Part shown: positions 12,001 to 23,269 of the stretch, piece after piece | How the letters are laid out: the number at the start of each line of letters is the position of its first letter | Position numbering within the stretch: the first letter of the stretch is position 1 | Source: Valencia hispanica | Lineage: Eukaryota > Chordata > Actinopteri > Cyprinodontiformes > Valenciidae | Length of the DNA stretch: 64,000 bases | Direction: 5' to 3' | Assembly (NCBI GenBank): GCA_963556495.2 | Contig: OY747721.1 | Coordinates: forward strand, 10,804,649-10,868,648 | Position numbers and translations under genes: made by a program | Notes under the pieces: model-generated | What the model saw: only the letters and a program-made list of their open reading frames with translations | The model's database searches: none | What the model was told of the DNA's origin: nothing

Positions 12001-15000
12001 TTGTTATAAAAGTTGTGTAAATTGCTATTGTACCATGCTTTAGAAACCACTCCAACCGGTCTAGCAAGATACCAACCTTGTTTTTGGTTGTGTTGTTCTA
12101 AATGAGTCACCCCAAATGTCATGAAGCCTTTTGTTATTTGTTTTCAGTGACTATCATGAAGTTACATCAGAGTGCCTCACTCAAATGGTGCCAAAGCGGG
12201 CGTTCCTAAACATTTCTTTTAGCTACTTCTAGAAAGATCTCCTTTATTCTAATCTCTTTCATCCACTTCAAATTAAATTGAACAAAACTTGACCTAAATC
12301 CAAGTTCAATCAATTTGTCAAATTCTAGATTTAAACAGGATTTCCATAAGGTAAGATTTTGTTTTGAAGTAAAGACTTTGGTAAATCTTACCTCTCAGAA
12401 GGGTCTTGCTTTTCCAGCCCATTCATCTCCTGTATCTCAACAGGAGAAATTGAGCTGGAGCTGCAGCTGAAATCTGAAGACTGACGTTTGTCCTCTCTGG
12501 AAAACACAAGGCCACCATTTTCAGTTGCATTCAACTGATAAACAATCTTTGGCGATCTACCACAAAAACACAGTGAAACAGTTTCCATAGCCAAAGTCAA
12601 TGAACCAAAAGTAGTACAGAATTGATCATGAGCCAAGGTGGACACTATGGACAGGTCTGGTTGTTGTTGTCGTGGCAGGGAAAGAAAGCAAAAGATGCAG
12701 AAGAATTGGTGAAAACAAGGAATTTGGGAGGCCTGCTGGGTCCACATTGGTGCTAAATTGATGCTTCGTTTCAGTTAAAAGGTCCCAATAAAAAAAAAAA
12801 GAAATGTGCTCAAAAAATGTTCAAAGGCACACTATGGATGAAGTGAAAATGACCATTACCTTTATTTTAAATTGCAAATCATATTTAAACAATTCTGACT
12901 GATAGCGACCAAACTGTCTGCTGTTTCGTAGACTAGTGTTTTGTTTTACCTTAACTAGTTCAACAAACTACCCTTCACCAATCAGTAAAGTCACCAGTCT
13001 TAAACCGGAAGTAACCACACACTGTCAAAAGAGAACAAATAAAGTAAAATATAAAAAAAATAACATAAAATATTTAGACATTGCATGGTCGTGAAGAGGC
13101 TGGTTCCATTTCCAGTAGTCATTGGGCAAGAGGGAGGGTCAACCCTGAACAAGTCACCAGTCCATTACAGGACATTGTGGAGACACACAGGACAAACAAG
13201 GACAATTTAGAGACCAATTAACCGTTTTTTTGTTTTTGGATTTTAAGAGGAAGCCAGAGTACTCAGAGAGAACCCACTCATGCACAGGGAGAACATGCAA
13301 ACTACATGCTGAAAGACCCCAGGATGGGATTCAAACCTGGGACCTTCTTCCTGCAAGGTAACAGTGCTACCAACTGCTACCAAGGTAAAACATGATATAA
13401 ATTAAAAAAAATTAAAATAAAAAGAAGAAAAAAGGAAAGAACCAGTGGTGACTGGTGTTTGATAGCTCTGTGCACGACTAATGGTAAAACAAGGGAAAAG
13501 AAGAATTTTTTATAGTTCATAGGAACAGCATGGAGCCAAGAAATAATGTGCCAACTGTTGCCAAGGCACTGCCACATTTTAATTAGCAGGCAATGCCAAA
13601 CATAAAAGAGGGCGTTTTCATTTATGTTTTAGTCAGACAAAATAGCTGTTTGCTGCTGTCAACTGGAAATAAAAAAAAGAAGAATTATTACACAGTTTGA
13701 TATCAGAACACATTTGGAGAAGCAAACGGCAGCAGATGATGGCATGGAGTAATTGGTGCAGGCGAGAACTGCTCGGTCTCTGCGGTACGGTAATTAACAC
13801 GGAGTTCCCGTCTAAACATGAAGATCAAAGTGGTCATCTCAAAACCTGCTGTCTGTCTGACTGAAAACTAGTTTGACAAAAAAAAAAGTAGTTCTCATGA
13901 AAATGTGTGCAAACAATTTAAGAAAACATTTGTTTCCACACTAAAAACCTGTGCATAGACCCACAAGACTGGATTCCTCGAATTTGAGGGTTTTTTCAGC
14001 ATTTTAAGCTCTAAATTGCACAGCAGTCTTCACCCTTTTTTAACTAGAAGAACTTTAAAATTGTCAACAGACTTCATGGACCTGCCTGTTCAGCCCTGTA
14101 TGGGATTAGTCAAATGTAGCATGGCCACTTGGATCAGGGAGGTTTGGTGTTTTTTAAAATGCAGCACACCACAGATTGGTAAAAGGGCAAAAAAATTAAT
14201 ATACACATGCAAAAAAATAAAGGTGGAATCTGATCAAATGTACATCAAAGACCCCAAAAGACAAACACAATCTGGTGAGCTTAAACTAGAAACGCGGCTC
14301 TTAAAGGTATTTGTCCAGGAAGGCAGGCATTAATTGTCACCAGTCAAACATGGTGATGACGGCATTTGGATGAAAAAATTTTCCGTGACGGGGTTAGGAC
14401 ACAAGCAGGAATCAGGTGTGTCACGCTTTGCTGATTTTCTAGATGGCTTAAAGTGTCAATACGGCTTAAATCTGACTTTTACTGCAAATATATTTATGAA
14501 ACACTCCAAAAACCTATCTGTGCCTTGTTGCTGTGGAAAATAATTTTAAAGGAAGAGACAAAAGTAGAGGCAAACCTTAAATAAAATTGAAAACATAGCC
14601 TGAAACCTTTTCAAATTTTGTCACGTTACTACGATAAACTTTTATGTATTTTATTGGGATTTCATGTGATAGATCACAGGTCTCCAATATTCCACAAGAC
14701 ATTAGTCTTTGCAAAATGGCTCAACTCCAATTACCATTTGTTAACATGAGTTTTGCCAAAGACTCTCAGTTGCATTTTGGACTGGACTTTGACTAGGCCG
14801 TTCTAACATGCAGATATGCTTTGATTGTGGAGTATAAAAAAGCATCCCTACAGTGTGTTTCTGTTCGGGCTTACATTAGTGTTTCACCATGATGTATTCA
14901 GTGTGAATTGCAGTGGAGGTTTTCCATCTCACACAGTTTTTTGCTAATAAACCAAAAATCCCAAGCCCCACTGCTCCCTGCATGGCTTATGACAAACTAT

Positions 15001-18000
15001 AAATAGCTCTAACCTTTCATAGCTTTCTATAAACAGAGCCTTCTTCTTCTTCTTCTTCTTGCATAGCTAGTAGTTATGTCAACAGATTCTCCTATTTGAG
15101 TTGTGGATCTCTGGAATTCTGCACCCTTTTACTGCTCTCATTGTCCGGCCTTTCAGTTTGAGTGGACAGCCATTTCTTTGTAGGTTTGCAGTTGTGGTAA
15201 AACTTAACCATTTCCATAGTTCAGGATATAGTTGTGTAACCTAATCCTGCTTTAAACTTCCCCACAACTGAGCTGACTTGTCTAGTGTGTATCTTTGTGT
15301 TTATAATGCTGTTAGTACACTTATGTTCTCGAACAAACCCCTGAGGGTTTTACTGAACAGCTGGATTTACAGTATGCTGACATTAATTCACACACAGGAG
15401 GACTATTTAATAATTAGGTTGTACTTTTATCTAGTAGTTTCAGTGTAATGAGGGTTAAAAACAACCATATGCCACATTAATTAGAGTTTTTATCTTCTTT
15501 TTCTTCAGTTTCACAAATATGGACTACTTTGTGTAGGTCTACCACTTAATATCCCAGTGAAAACCATTGATGTTTGTTGTTGTTATGCAGTAAAATCAAA
15601 ACGTACAAGGAACATGACTACTTCTTACATATTTATAAAGTGCTTCAATAGACCGTAAATGGTGAAAACCGTCAGTCCAGCGCATAACTAATGTTAAAGC
15701 AAACATGTAGTCATTCTAAGATGCTAATCGAGACTAAGCTTATATAAGGAAAGTACTGCAGTTCTGGGCTCATCTGTAGCCTAGATTAATCTGTGAAGAT
15801 GATCAGCAGTGCAGAGAGTTACACTCTGACTGAGGTCATGACATGAAATGATAACTCACAACTTGCTAAACATGTTCTGAAGTTGTGCCTTAGATTCCTC
15901 AATGAATGTCAACACTTGTCTGCAGTAAAATTAGGTGTGCGTTGTTAGCCGATGAGTCTGGCGTTATCTCTGTTGATAGAGCTGCAGGGGTTTAGTGTCT
16001 AGGACACAAACTAATAGAAATAACACAATTTTACTCTGAGACATACCCGTCTTCAGTAGGTGGCTCTTCTGATATCAGGGGAGAACTCTGTGCCTTGAAC
16101 TTGGCGTAGACTTGAGTGATGGACCTCATCAGAGTCCCGTTGGTAACCGCTTCAACTTCACGATCGCTAAAAGCAACATTTTAAAACGTCACACACAATA
16201 AGAAAATAAAAACAAGGTTCCTGACATCGTCATAGTAAGAAAAAAAGAAAACTTACCACGCTTGAGGTGTGTCTACAGTGGTTTTAAATTCTGTCATTGA
16301 TTCATACCTTGAAAGGTTATAGGTTTAAAATGTTAGCTTCTGAATTAAGTTCATTCTGTACAAATGGAAGCATTAACCAGCACTCACATTGACTCCATGC
16401 TGGCTGCCCGCGCTACACTGGTTCCCTTTTCAGGTGAGATGATAAAAAACAAAGAAATATACGAGCAAAACTTAATTATAACTCCCAGTTTAGGACTTTT
16501 CTGTATACATGTGCAGTACCAGTCATCCACTCATAATGGGTAAAAATACATTAAGTGGAAGGTTTAAAGATGTATTGGAGTGGTTCTACTTCCAAAGTGG
16601 TAAGTATGTACAACAACTTGAACGATTTTTGTAGCCATCCAAAAAATTTTGCCATAATTCTGCCTGGATATTTGATCACTTCTTATATTAGCAATGGCCA
16701 AGTTAATTTAAATTGGTTGGTTTCCTGGCTTGAAACTGGCTTTTAAGCACAGTCCAAACATTTTTGACAGGTTTGAGGTCAGAACTTAAAGGAAACTTAT
16801 TCCAGAATCTCAATATTTGCCCAATCAGGATGTATCTTTTGGACCATTCTCCTATTAGAAAACCATACTGTGTTCAAGTTTCAACCATATGAGCCAAAAC
16901 TGTAACCATCGGCTAGAGGAAAATCGGTTATGAAGTTCAGAAAATATCCTAAAACCATCAAGGTTTGAACCTGCCGTAAATTGGGCACTGCCGAAAATCC
17001 GATATCACATCCACAGTGAAATAAGTTTGACTTCACCAAAGACTGAGAAAAATCTACACCTTCAAGCTCGGTTGAAACTTGCAGTTTGCCCACATAGACG
17101 AGCCAAATGCCTTTCTGGAAAAGAATATGGTCTGATGAGACAAGGAGTAACTTTAACTAACTGTCAAGCATAGTCGTGGCAGCATCATCCTGTTGGCTCT
17201 TTTTTGACATTGGTTCTAGTGAATTGCATGAAGTCGATGATCAATAAAAATGGAGAATTATCTTCAGATTCTTTAATTCATGTCAACCCAACAACTAGAC
17301 ATTTCAAACATGGACACAACTGGATGTTTCAAATGGACAATGACAACTAGTTTTGGAACTATTAAAGCAGGTTTATATTAATCTTCTCAAATTAGATCCA
17401 TACCAGAAAACCAACCAGTTTGGAGTGGTCACACATCCAGCCAGAATTATGCAAGAAGTTTGTTGATGGCTACAATATTCATGAGGTTGAGATCAAATTG
17501 CAAAGAGACATCTATCCTAATATCAGTGGTACTGTGTGTGCATATTTGAGCCTGTATTTCTAATATTTTACTCTGCATGAAATTGTGGGGGTCGGGGGAA
17601 TTAAATTAATGACGTTCATATGAATGCTGACTTCTTTTTTTTTTATTGGAGCATTGCATTGAATAAAAGATCAATTATACTGATTAAACCAGCATTTTAA
17701 ATTATTATAAAAACGAATATTCAGCATCGTACCAACCTTTGTCTTTCGGTCAGACCTGGGGTAGTCATAGAGTGGATGTACAGGCTCAGAGGCACGTCTT
17801 TTGGAAACATCTTCCTCCTGGAAAATGATCTGAAAATAAAATGACATGCTGTCAATAAGCTTCCCAAACCAAAGGTAGGATTGTGCACACGGTGCAGAGA
17901 TGTACCAGTTCTTCAATGTGCCCATCCACAGCATTGGAGGACGGGTCAGAAAGGGACCTTATCTTCAGTAATGACTAGAACACAGACACAATAAAACACT

Positions 18001-21000
18001 TATGCGCACAGTTGTTTGCTTTATAAAATCTGAATATACTTTTTATGCTAATTTCAGTGCGTTATGTTGGAGGTATAACCAGGATAGAAAACGCAAAGTA
18101 GAGAGGAAATCATTGCTTTCAAGCACAAACATGGAACACTTTGAAAAACAAAACATGAATGCAAAAAAAAAAAAAAAAAAAAAAAAAAACCTACATAAAA
18201 ACAAACATGAACTTGGAAGATGGGTACAAAATTAAGGATATACTCACGGATGGCAAAAGATTTTTGCTGCCATTGTTTAAATCTTCTTCTCTCTTTGCAA
18301 TAAAGGGTGCCTGCAAACCAGCAAAGACTTGTCTCATTACTATGAAATCACTGGAATGAAGTGCATTTCTTTCAATAGAAGTTAACTAGTCTACATTTAC
18401 ATGTTGACTGTTGAGTTCTGCTGATCACAGTTTGCAATTTTGTTTTATTCACGTTGCAGTTTTTTCAGGTTTTAACGTGATATTAACTCCAAACCTACAG
18501 CATGTTTTTCTACAAGGGAAAGAGAGAAGAAATTATGATGTACTGAATACTTTTATTTTGCCATGCAGCTTATTTTGATGAGTTCAAAATAAATGAATGC
18601 AGTGATGCATTATGATGTGACATGTAAGGTTTTGGATCTAGGTATTAGAAAGTGAACCGAGTCCCACAACCGTAAAAACCTCTGCTGCTGCTCTGCAAGC
18701 AAGTGTTAACTTGGCTCCTAGTTAAAACACTTTCATTGAAAATATTTACCAGAAAGTCACATAACATGAATTTTTACAGTTCTGATGAATTAGCTGTTTT
18801 TATGCAGGCAGGACAAAATGAAAAAAATGTTTTATTACTGTTGACTAACCTTATCAACCTCTGTGGCAGAATTCTTTCTCCGGTTAAGAGGGTTGGAAAT
18901 TATCTGACAGAACAGGAAAAGAAAAGTATTTCTATTCAAAGTCCAATGAGAATCTGATACTACTTCATGGCAAAACAGTCTGGGGATTTTTCTTTTTTTT
19001 TATGTGCTGGGGACAGAAAACAGAACTGTGAGTTTGAGAACTGAGCAGGAAATAAAATAAAGCTACAGTTTCTGGGAGAGTTATTCAAGGGGAAGCTGTT
19101 TGTCAAGGAAATTCGTACTGGAATTACCGTGCCCTGCAAAAGTATTCATACCCCCTAAACCATTGGGGATTTTATGTAGCCTATTAGACCAACACATAAG
19201 AATCCATAATTGTAATTTGGAAGTAAAATTATGCTTTCAAAAGTTTTTACAAAAAAAGTGTGGTGTGCAAATGTTTTCAGTCATTTCTACTCATCAGAGT
19301 AAACTAAACCACTAAATTAATTCTTTGTGCCTTTTTAGTCACCTAATTGGTAAATAGAGGCAAACTGTGTGGAATTTATTTCAATCTCAGAATAAATCCT
19401 CCTATTCTGTGAAAGCCTTATATTTGTTAGATAACATAGAACAAACAGCACCATGACAACTAAGGAAAACAGTAGACAGGTTAGAGAGAAAGTTGTTTAA
19501 GGCAAAGTTAGATCGTAAAACAAGCTTTGAACAATTTATGACTGGTCAATCCATCATCTGAAAATCGAAAGAATGGCCGTCTTCCTAAACTGACAGGTCA
19601 GGCAATGAGAGCTTTAATCTGAGAAACAACCAAAAAGCCCATGGTAACTCTGGAGGAGCTGCAGAGATTTACAGCTCTGACTGAAGAATTTGCTGACCTA
19701 TTAGACATGGCAGTGCACAAATCTGGCCTTTATGGGAGAGTGGTAAAAAGACATTTTTTGCTAAAAGAAAGCCACTTTGTCATAATCAGTCGACATGTGG
19801 AGGAAGATGGTCTGGTATGTGAAACCAAAATTAAACTTTTGGTCTACATGCAAAATGTTATGTTTGGATGAACCATCACCATGAACACACCATCCCCACA
19901 ATCAAACATGGTGGTGGTAGCATGATGATGAGGGGAAGAGGAATGAGTTTAAGGTAATTTGCAAAGAAGACTTGACCATTTGCAACATTTTGACTTTTGG
20001 ATGCATGAAGCTGGTAGAACCCTACGCCAAACGACTTGCAGCTAAAAACCCTTAATCCCATTTCTTCTCCTACACAATTATGCACTAATTGTGGTTCTAT
20101 GGATGTTTCTTTCCAACCACTCCCAGGGTGTTGAACAGCATATAAACAGCTTCTATTTGTAGATTACTCAAGAAATTTGTCATAAACCTTCAGTGAAATC
20201 AAAATTCCTCTTGTGCAAGAACTGAATATTTTGTAAGTGTTTCTTTTAAATATGAATTATTAATTTTATACTTATTTATATATTATACTTGCCTCTTTTT
20301 AAACTGTATCGACTGTTTTATATGTGTTTATGTGAGTCTGTCCAACCTAATTTTGCTCTGTGTCTTGAGTTAGTGCTGAATGATAATAAAGTCAATCCTG
20401 AATCGTGAATCTATTTTGTGCTGGTCTATCATATAAAATCCCAATAAAATACATTAATATTTGTCTGAAATGTGTCAATATGTAAAAACCTTAAAGGGGA
20501 ATTTTTTGCAAGGGATTGTACAAAAATAGTCTGATGATAAAAATGACAAATAAAAATTGATCCAATGTTTTTAAAAACAACATAGGCCATTAACTTTGTA
20601 GTGTTTTTATGATTGGCCTGGTTCTTTCTTCTTCTGCTTCTGCTTTCCTCATATGAAACTCTCATCACAACATGTATTTCACAGAATATTAAAACTGCTT
20701 TTGAACATTTCAGAAAAACAAAAATAAAATCAACTCCACATGCTTACATCAACTGTTGGCTGCCCGTTACTGATTTCCTAGAGTAGCAGAATAAATACAG
20801 AAACATAGTAAAATGCAGTGATCTAAAAAAAATAAAAAAGCGGAAATAAAACATTTCTCAATGACACAGAATGCATCAGAAATATGGAAACAGCGGTAAA
20901 AGTTTAATGCACCTCTGAACTGAGAAATTTATGAGGCCGATTTTTCAGGGCTTCAAACAGGTCACTGAACCAAAGCTCCACTTCTGAGCTAAAAAGGAAA

Positions 21001-22429
21001 AAAGGCAATTCTGAGACTTAACAAATCACATCTCTGACATTTTAATTTTAAATCCAATTCCAAAAATCAAATCCAAGGAGGAAACGCTGACATTTAGCAG
21101 AGATTTATTTTGTGGAAAAGCCATTATCAGATGATTGCCTTAGTCTAAAGGGGAAAGGAGCACCATGATTTTGTTTTGACAGGTTTAACTCTAAATATAG
21201 TAATTGTGTATAAGGAAGTGTTTAATGGAAAAACGTTCAAATGACACTAACTGCATTGATTCAACCACAATCTTAGCCGCACCTCCACAGACTTCAAAAT
21301 CAGGTAAAACATGGATCATATTGATCAAAATATATATTAAGATGTATCTGTTACCAATATTAATGCATTATCATGCATATTTAAATAAGTTTGGGGCAAG
21401 ATCATACACTTTTTTTTACATATACTATAAAACTTTTTTGTATACAACAGCATGCAGTACAAGAAAAAAATGTCAATCTCATTGAAATGTGTGAGGTGAG
21501 TTTGCAGCAACATGCATTAAAGTTGTTAGGATATTTTAACAAATGTCCATGTAAAAAAATAAATTAAATAAAATCACTAACCTGGTCTCCCCAACAAGGA
21601 AGTAGTCCCGGCTTCCTGCCCTGATGTAGAGCACACATGAGGGGGAGCATTTAAAGCTCTTCAGAACCCACGGCCATTTGTGGTGATGTTGAGGGTTCCC
21701 ATACAACAGTGAGATTCTGACAGAGCAACAACGTGTTATTTTAGCCCCCCTTAAGCATTTTAAAAGCAGCAATGTAGCCTCAGATAAATGCAAAAACTAT
21801 TGCTGTATGCTGAAAATGTGAGAACGTACTGTGACAGATCTATGGATCCGACAGGGGTGCTTCTTTCCTTTGGAGACCTGTAGTACCTGAACTGATAGTC
21901 GTACTCACTGATTTTAAAAAGCACAAAGTAACGCTTCTTCCACTGCGGAAGAAATATAAAATAAAACGTGGCATTCAGTTTAGGAAAACAATCAAAAACT
22001 GCAAAGAGATGCTGTAAAAATGAGAAAAAATCGATCACCTCTGGCTTCAACAGCTTTTGCGGAGGAGACTTATACAAGTATCCAGACCTGATTTCTTCTG
22101 CATGTGTAATTGGCTTGTAAAACACTGCACTCCCTGCAAGACAAAAGTACTGTTTGGTGATCAAATTTTAATTTTATTTAAATTAATGCTAAAGAAATTT
22201 ACTAACTTTTTGCAATGGAATATTATTTAAAAATAATTATTAACTAAAAATAAAATAAAATATTGCATTTATATAAAAATAAATTACAACATTTAGACTG
22301 ACGTTTTGTGCTGTAGGATTGGTGGTAACAAAGAAGTTCAAAAATGTTTATCAAACTATTAAATACTTAAATCAATACATTAAAATCCAGAAACAACATC
22401 TTACCTGAGCTTTTCTCTCTTTTAGCCAT
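5777..22429 (-). CDS. plekhs1: Pleckstrin homology domain containing S1, complete coding region
   Basis: Seventeen exons on the minus strand join in phase to 456 codons plus TGA, close to the human length as I recall it (about 460). In order of translation: 22429-22405, 22133-22039, 21942-21830, 21716-21582, 20988-20913, 20777-20748, 18903-18850, 18310-18248, 17974-17906, 17829-17737, 16425-16388, 16307-16257, 16166-16047, 12496-12392, 8835-8740, 6076-5941, 5848-5777. The protein has an N-terminal PH domain, a low-complexity middle rich in Ser and charged residues, a YDYP motif (residues about 244-247, of the YxxP type bound by SH2 domains when phosphorylated), and a C-terminal PDZ-like stretch. 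The family is little studied; a membrane-recruited adaptor role is inference. Identity rests on the PH start, the C-terminus and its place between dclre1a and casp7. The 30-base exon at 20748 and the exon at 16388 (weak acceptor) are the least sure. Confidence 0.87.
6077..7589. other. plekhs1 intron, no feature seen
   Basis: AT-rich intron sequence between the last PDZ-like exon and an L2 fragment. I see no coding exon or recognised repeat. Phrases such as GCTAGCTGGTACAGGAAGTTAGAA recur loosely near 6910, 7270 and 7430, hinting at an old local duplication. Confidence 0.4.
7590..7882 (+). mobile_element. L2-like LINE, 3' end
   Basis: A 5'-truncated non-LTR retrotransposon in the plekhs1 intron, opposite to the gene. 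From 7591 the frame reads APQIWNKLPDNCKAAEIL and FLKSQLKTYLFTAAFE then stop, the usual C-terminus of L2-clade reverse transcriptase proteins. It is followed by a short 3' region and the tail AATAAAATTGCCTTGCCTTGCC. The unbroken end of the frame suggests moderate age. Confidence 0.85.
8262..8403 (-). repeat. Fish interspersed repeat with (GATG)n tail, minus strand
   Basis: Begins with CCATCCATCCATCC, the complement of a GGATGGATGG tail, then CAGGGTTGCGGGGGGGCTGG and ACCCTGGACAGGTCGCCAGT, phrases found widely in teleost genomes. The same family recurs at 13090-13385. The tail resembles RTE-type retrotransposons, but no coding part is present, so the class is not certain. Confidence 0.6.
8404..8739. 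other. plekhs1 intron, nothing recognised
   Basis: Between the repeat and the exon at 8740. A plus-strand open frame runs through it but has no splice logic or family resemblance. Confidence 0.4.
9194..11063 (+). mobile_element. Rex3 non-LTR retrotransposon (RTE clade), 5'-truncated, young
   Basis: The copy carries TGGCAGACCGGGGTGGTGGT at 9691-9710, and 10135-10155 reads (on the other strand) almost as the second site; I recall these two as the published Rex3 primer sites. It ends in the GGATGGATGG tail typical of Rex3. It is flanked by ATTCTCAA at 9186-9193 and 11064-11071, an 8-base target-site duplication. The endonuclease part is missing through 5' truncation, the usual fate of LINE copies. 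The intact frame and perfect duplication point to recent insertion. GC content is visibly higher than in the surrounding intron. Confidence 0.93.
9244..11037 (+). CDS. Rex3 reverse transcriptase, 597 codons unbroken
   Basis: Open from before 9244 (the frame reads in from 9195 without a true start) to TAA at 11035-11037. It covers the reverse transcriptase domain and C-terminus of an RTE-type protein. Markers are NYRGITLLS, QCGFRPGRGTLDQLYTL, MCFVDLEKAFDRVP, GLRQGCPLSPILF and the catalytic FADD at residues 336-339. After that come the thumb and a C-terminal region with IERSQLRWLGHLVRMP. In life it copies its own RNA into DNA at a nick. Without the endonuclease domain this copy should not be able to move by itself. 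Its antisense and shifted frames are long only because the element is GC-rich. It lies opposite to plekhs1 in an intron. Confidence 0.92.
   Translation: MVAEAKTRAWEEFGETMENDFRTASKRFWSTIRRLRGGKRSATNTVYSGDGVLLTSTRDVLGRWMEYFEDLLNPTGTPSNLEAGFGDLGSGSPISGAEVTEVVKKLLGGKAPGVDEIRPEFLKALDVVGLCWLTRLCNIAWTSGAVPLDWQTGVVVPLFKKGDHRVCSNYRGITLLSLPGKVYSGVLERRVRRIVEPRIQEEQCGFRPGRGTLDQLYTLSRVLEGAWEFAQPVYMCFVDLEKAFDRVPRGALWGVLREYGVPGPLIRAVRSLYDRCQSLVRIAGSKSGLFPVRVGLRQGCPLSPILFLTFMDRISRRSQGVAGIRFGGLRIGSLLFADDVVLLASSERDLQLSLELFAAECEAAGMRISTSKSEAMVLSRKRVGCLLRVRDGVLPQVEEFKYLGVLFTNEGKMEREIDRRIGGASAVMRALYRSVVVKRELSQKAKLSIYRSIYVPTLIYGHELWVVTERTRSRIQAAEMSFLRRVSGLSLRDRVRSSVIRRGLRVEPLLLHIERSQLRWLGHLVRMPPGRLPGEVFQARPTGRRPRGRPRTRWRDYVSRLAWERLGVPPEELEQVAGEREVWVSLLRLLPPRPDPG
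11849..13089. other. plekhs1 introns around the exon at 12392-12496
   Basis: Outside the exon I recognise no repeat or gene. A minus-strand open frame runs on above the exon to 12747, but the acceptor TTTTCCAG just above 12496 marks the exon limit. Confidence 0.4.
13090..13385 (-). repeat. Fish interspersed repeat, same family as 8262-8403
   Basis: Reads CAGTCCATTACAGG, GGAGACACACAGGACAAACA, GAGAACCCACTCATGCAC and GGGAGAACATGCAAACT, a widespread teleost repeat. It overlaps the 8262 copy over its first 120 bases and extends further; the tail is lost here. Confidence 0.65.
13386..14595. other. plekhs1 intron, no confident feature
   Basis: Two moderate plus-strand open frames (14016-14333 and 14334-14543) lie here. 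They resemble no family I know, have no splice logic, and face against the gene. Phrases such as GTCAAACATGGTGATGACGG recall the catalytic part of a very decayed Tc1 element, too weak to call. Confidence 0.35.
14596..15400 (-). mobile_element. Tc1-like relic (family A), minus strand
   Basis: Starts with a terminal-repeat-like CAAATTTTGTCACGTTAC and TTTTATTGGGATTTCATGTG. Going right it reads antisense transposase phrases: GACTTTGACTAGGCCGTTCTAAC, then CAGATTCTCC, GTGGATCTCTGGAATTC and AGTGGACAGCCATTTCTTTG. All frames are broken. A (TTC)n run at 15041-15060 lies inside. It sits in the plekhs1 intron. Confidence 0.7.
15401..16046. other. plekhs1 intron, nothing recognised
   Basis: AT-rich sequence without open frames or known repeats up to the exon at 16047. 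Confidence 0.4.
16540..17530 (+). mobile_element. Tc1-like relic (family B)
   Basis: Decayed transposase on the plus strand: GGTCTGATGAGACAAGGAGT near 17128, ACTGTCAAGCATAGTCGTGG near 17160, CAAATGGACAATGACA near 17330, and GAATTATGCAAGAAGTTTG near 17445. The order matches a Tc1 transposase but differs from the family A copies. A second copy of the same family is at 58740-59640. The frame is destroyed. Confidence 0.65.
18163..18189. repeat. A-run, 27 bases
   Basis: Uninterrupted adenines in a plekhs1 intron, 58 bases below the exon at 18248. No retrotransposon body was recognised beside it, so it may be a simple repeat. Confidence 0.8.
19132..20519 (+). mobile_element. Tc1-like transposon relic (family A), near full length
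   Basis: The left end is TGCCCTGCAAAAGTATTCAT. The body holds transposase phrases in order: CAATCCATCATCTGAAAATCG and ATGGCCGTCTTCCTAAACTG (DNA-binding part), a partly open frame at 19641-19871 with MVTLEELQRF, then CCATCCCCACAATCAAACAT and the GGTGGTAGCATGATGATGAG region. The right end near 20519 reads TTTTTTGCAAGGGATTG. A retrotransposon tail is nested at about 20180-20407. It lies in a plekhs1 intron opposite to the gene. Confidence 0.78.
20180..20407 (+). mobile_element. LINE 3' tail, probably Rex1-like, nested in the Tc1 relic
   Basis: The phrase TAATTTTGCTCTGTGTCTTG followed by AATGATAATAAAGTCAATCC and GAATCGTGAATC is a typical fish LINE 3' end. It interrupts the Tc1 sequence, which resumes at about 20408 with TTTTGTGCTGGTCTATC. 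The left limit is approximate. Confidence 0.5.
20913..22133 (-). CDS. plekhs1: plekhs1 exons 2-5: PH domain
   Basis: Residues about 24-139 form a pleckstrin homology fold, which binds phosphoinositides or proteins at membranes. GYLYKSPP is the first strand, WKKRYFVLF (Trp41) the second, QFRYYRS and GSIDLSQ follow, YFLVGET is the late strand, and VELWFSDLF carries the invariant Trp (residue 129) of the closing helix. Exon phases run 1, 0, 2, 2, 0 through the domain without a break. The minus-strand acceptor TTTTTAG before CTCAG at 20988 was preferred over the next AG because only it keeps the Trp helix in frame. Confidence 0.88.
20989..21581. other. plekhs1 intron, nothing recognised
   Basis: A plus-strand open frame at 21204-21485 has no family resemblance. 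The other plekhs1 introns between 17530 and 22400 not listed separately also show only AT-rich sequence. Confidence 0.4.
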
Positions 22430-22990
22430 TTTGATATACCCCACCTACACAAAAATCACACAGCATTCTGTTAGTGCCACTTCAAATCTGCATTAGTATT
22501 AGTTGATCTAAAGTATAAATTGAGAATACGTTTGTTGATGGAAACGAGCGGGAAAGCAATGCTCAATAACAAAGGCCACATTAAGGAGCCATGTGTGCAT
22601 TCATAACACAGTGTATATGGATTTTTGAACAGCATGTGAATCACACCTGAAAAAGATTTAAGATATATATAGAAAAGTTTCTATGATAGGAAGTGCATTA
22701 AGATTGGAAACAGACACAAGACAGGAAAAGAGTATAAAAACACATATATGAAACAAAGCATACTATCCTTACCTGTAGAGAGGTCCCACTCACTCCACTG
22801 TTTAAAGCCAAAAAGTGACCTGATGACAAAGCTGAATGCTTTTCTGTACCTGACAACCAATGACACGATCATCCTGAGAACTAGTATTTCTGGTTTTCTG
22901 CTGCAGGCTTGTTTCAGACTGCAAAATTCCCTGAAGGTTTCATTAAGGTCCAGCTTTCCCGTGGAAAAATACCCCTTAATTTGACAGCTT
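22405..22990 (-). promoter_or_regulatory. plekhs1 5' end: first coding exon, noncoding exon and promoter area
   Basis: The start ATG is at 22429-22427. The minus strand has an acceptor TTTTTGTGTAG just before 22444, so the first coding exon probably begins there with 15 untranslated bases. Upstream, CTACAG|GTAAGG puts a donor after 22773, suggesting a noncoding first exon at 22773 up to roughly 22870-22990. No clear TATA box was found. Confidence 0.45.
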
Positions 22991-23269
22991 AATTGTTTAC
23001 AGTTTCAGCTAAACTGTGTTTCTCACACAAGCATGAATTGTCTTTAATTTTCACTAGCTGTGATATAATTTTATTTTATTTTAAATGGAAAGTATTGTAT
23101 ATTTTAAAAGCTTTTAAATAGATAATAGATAATCAATAGTGATTAACTGTATATGCATCTGTTTTCACATGCATTCACTAACATTTTGTATCTGATAGCA
23201 AAAGAACAAACTTTGTGTTCTTCACTCATAACCAGCTGATTACCAGCCTCCACTCTGGATTATCCATCT

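Noticed and set aside
14016..14543. Two adjoining plus-strand frames (105 and 69 codons)
   Set aside because: Low-complexity content, no family marks, opposite to plekhs1; may be a very decayed transposon.
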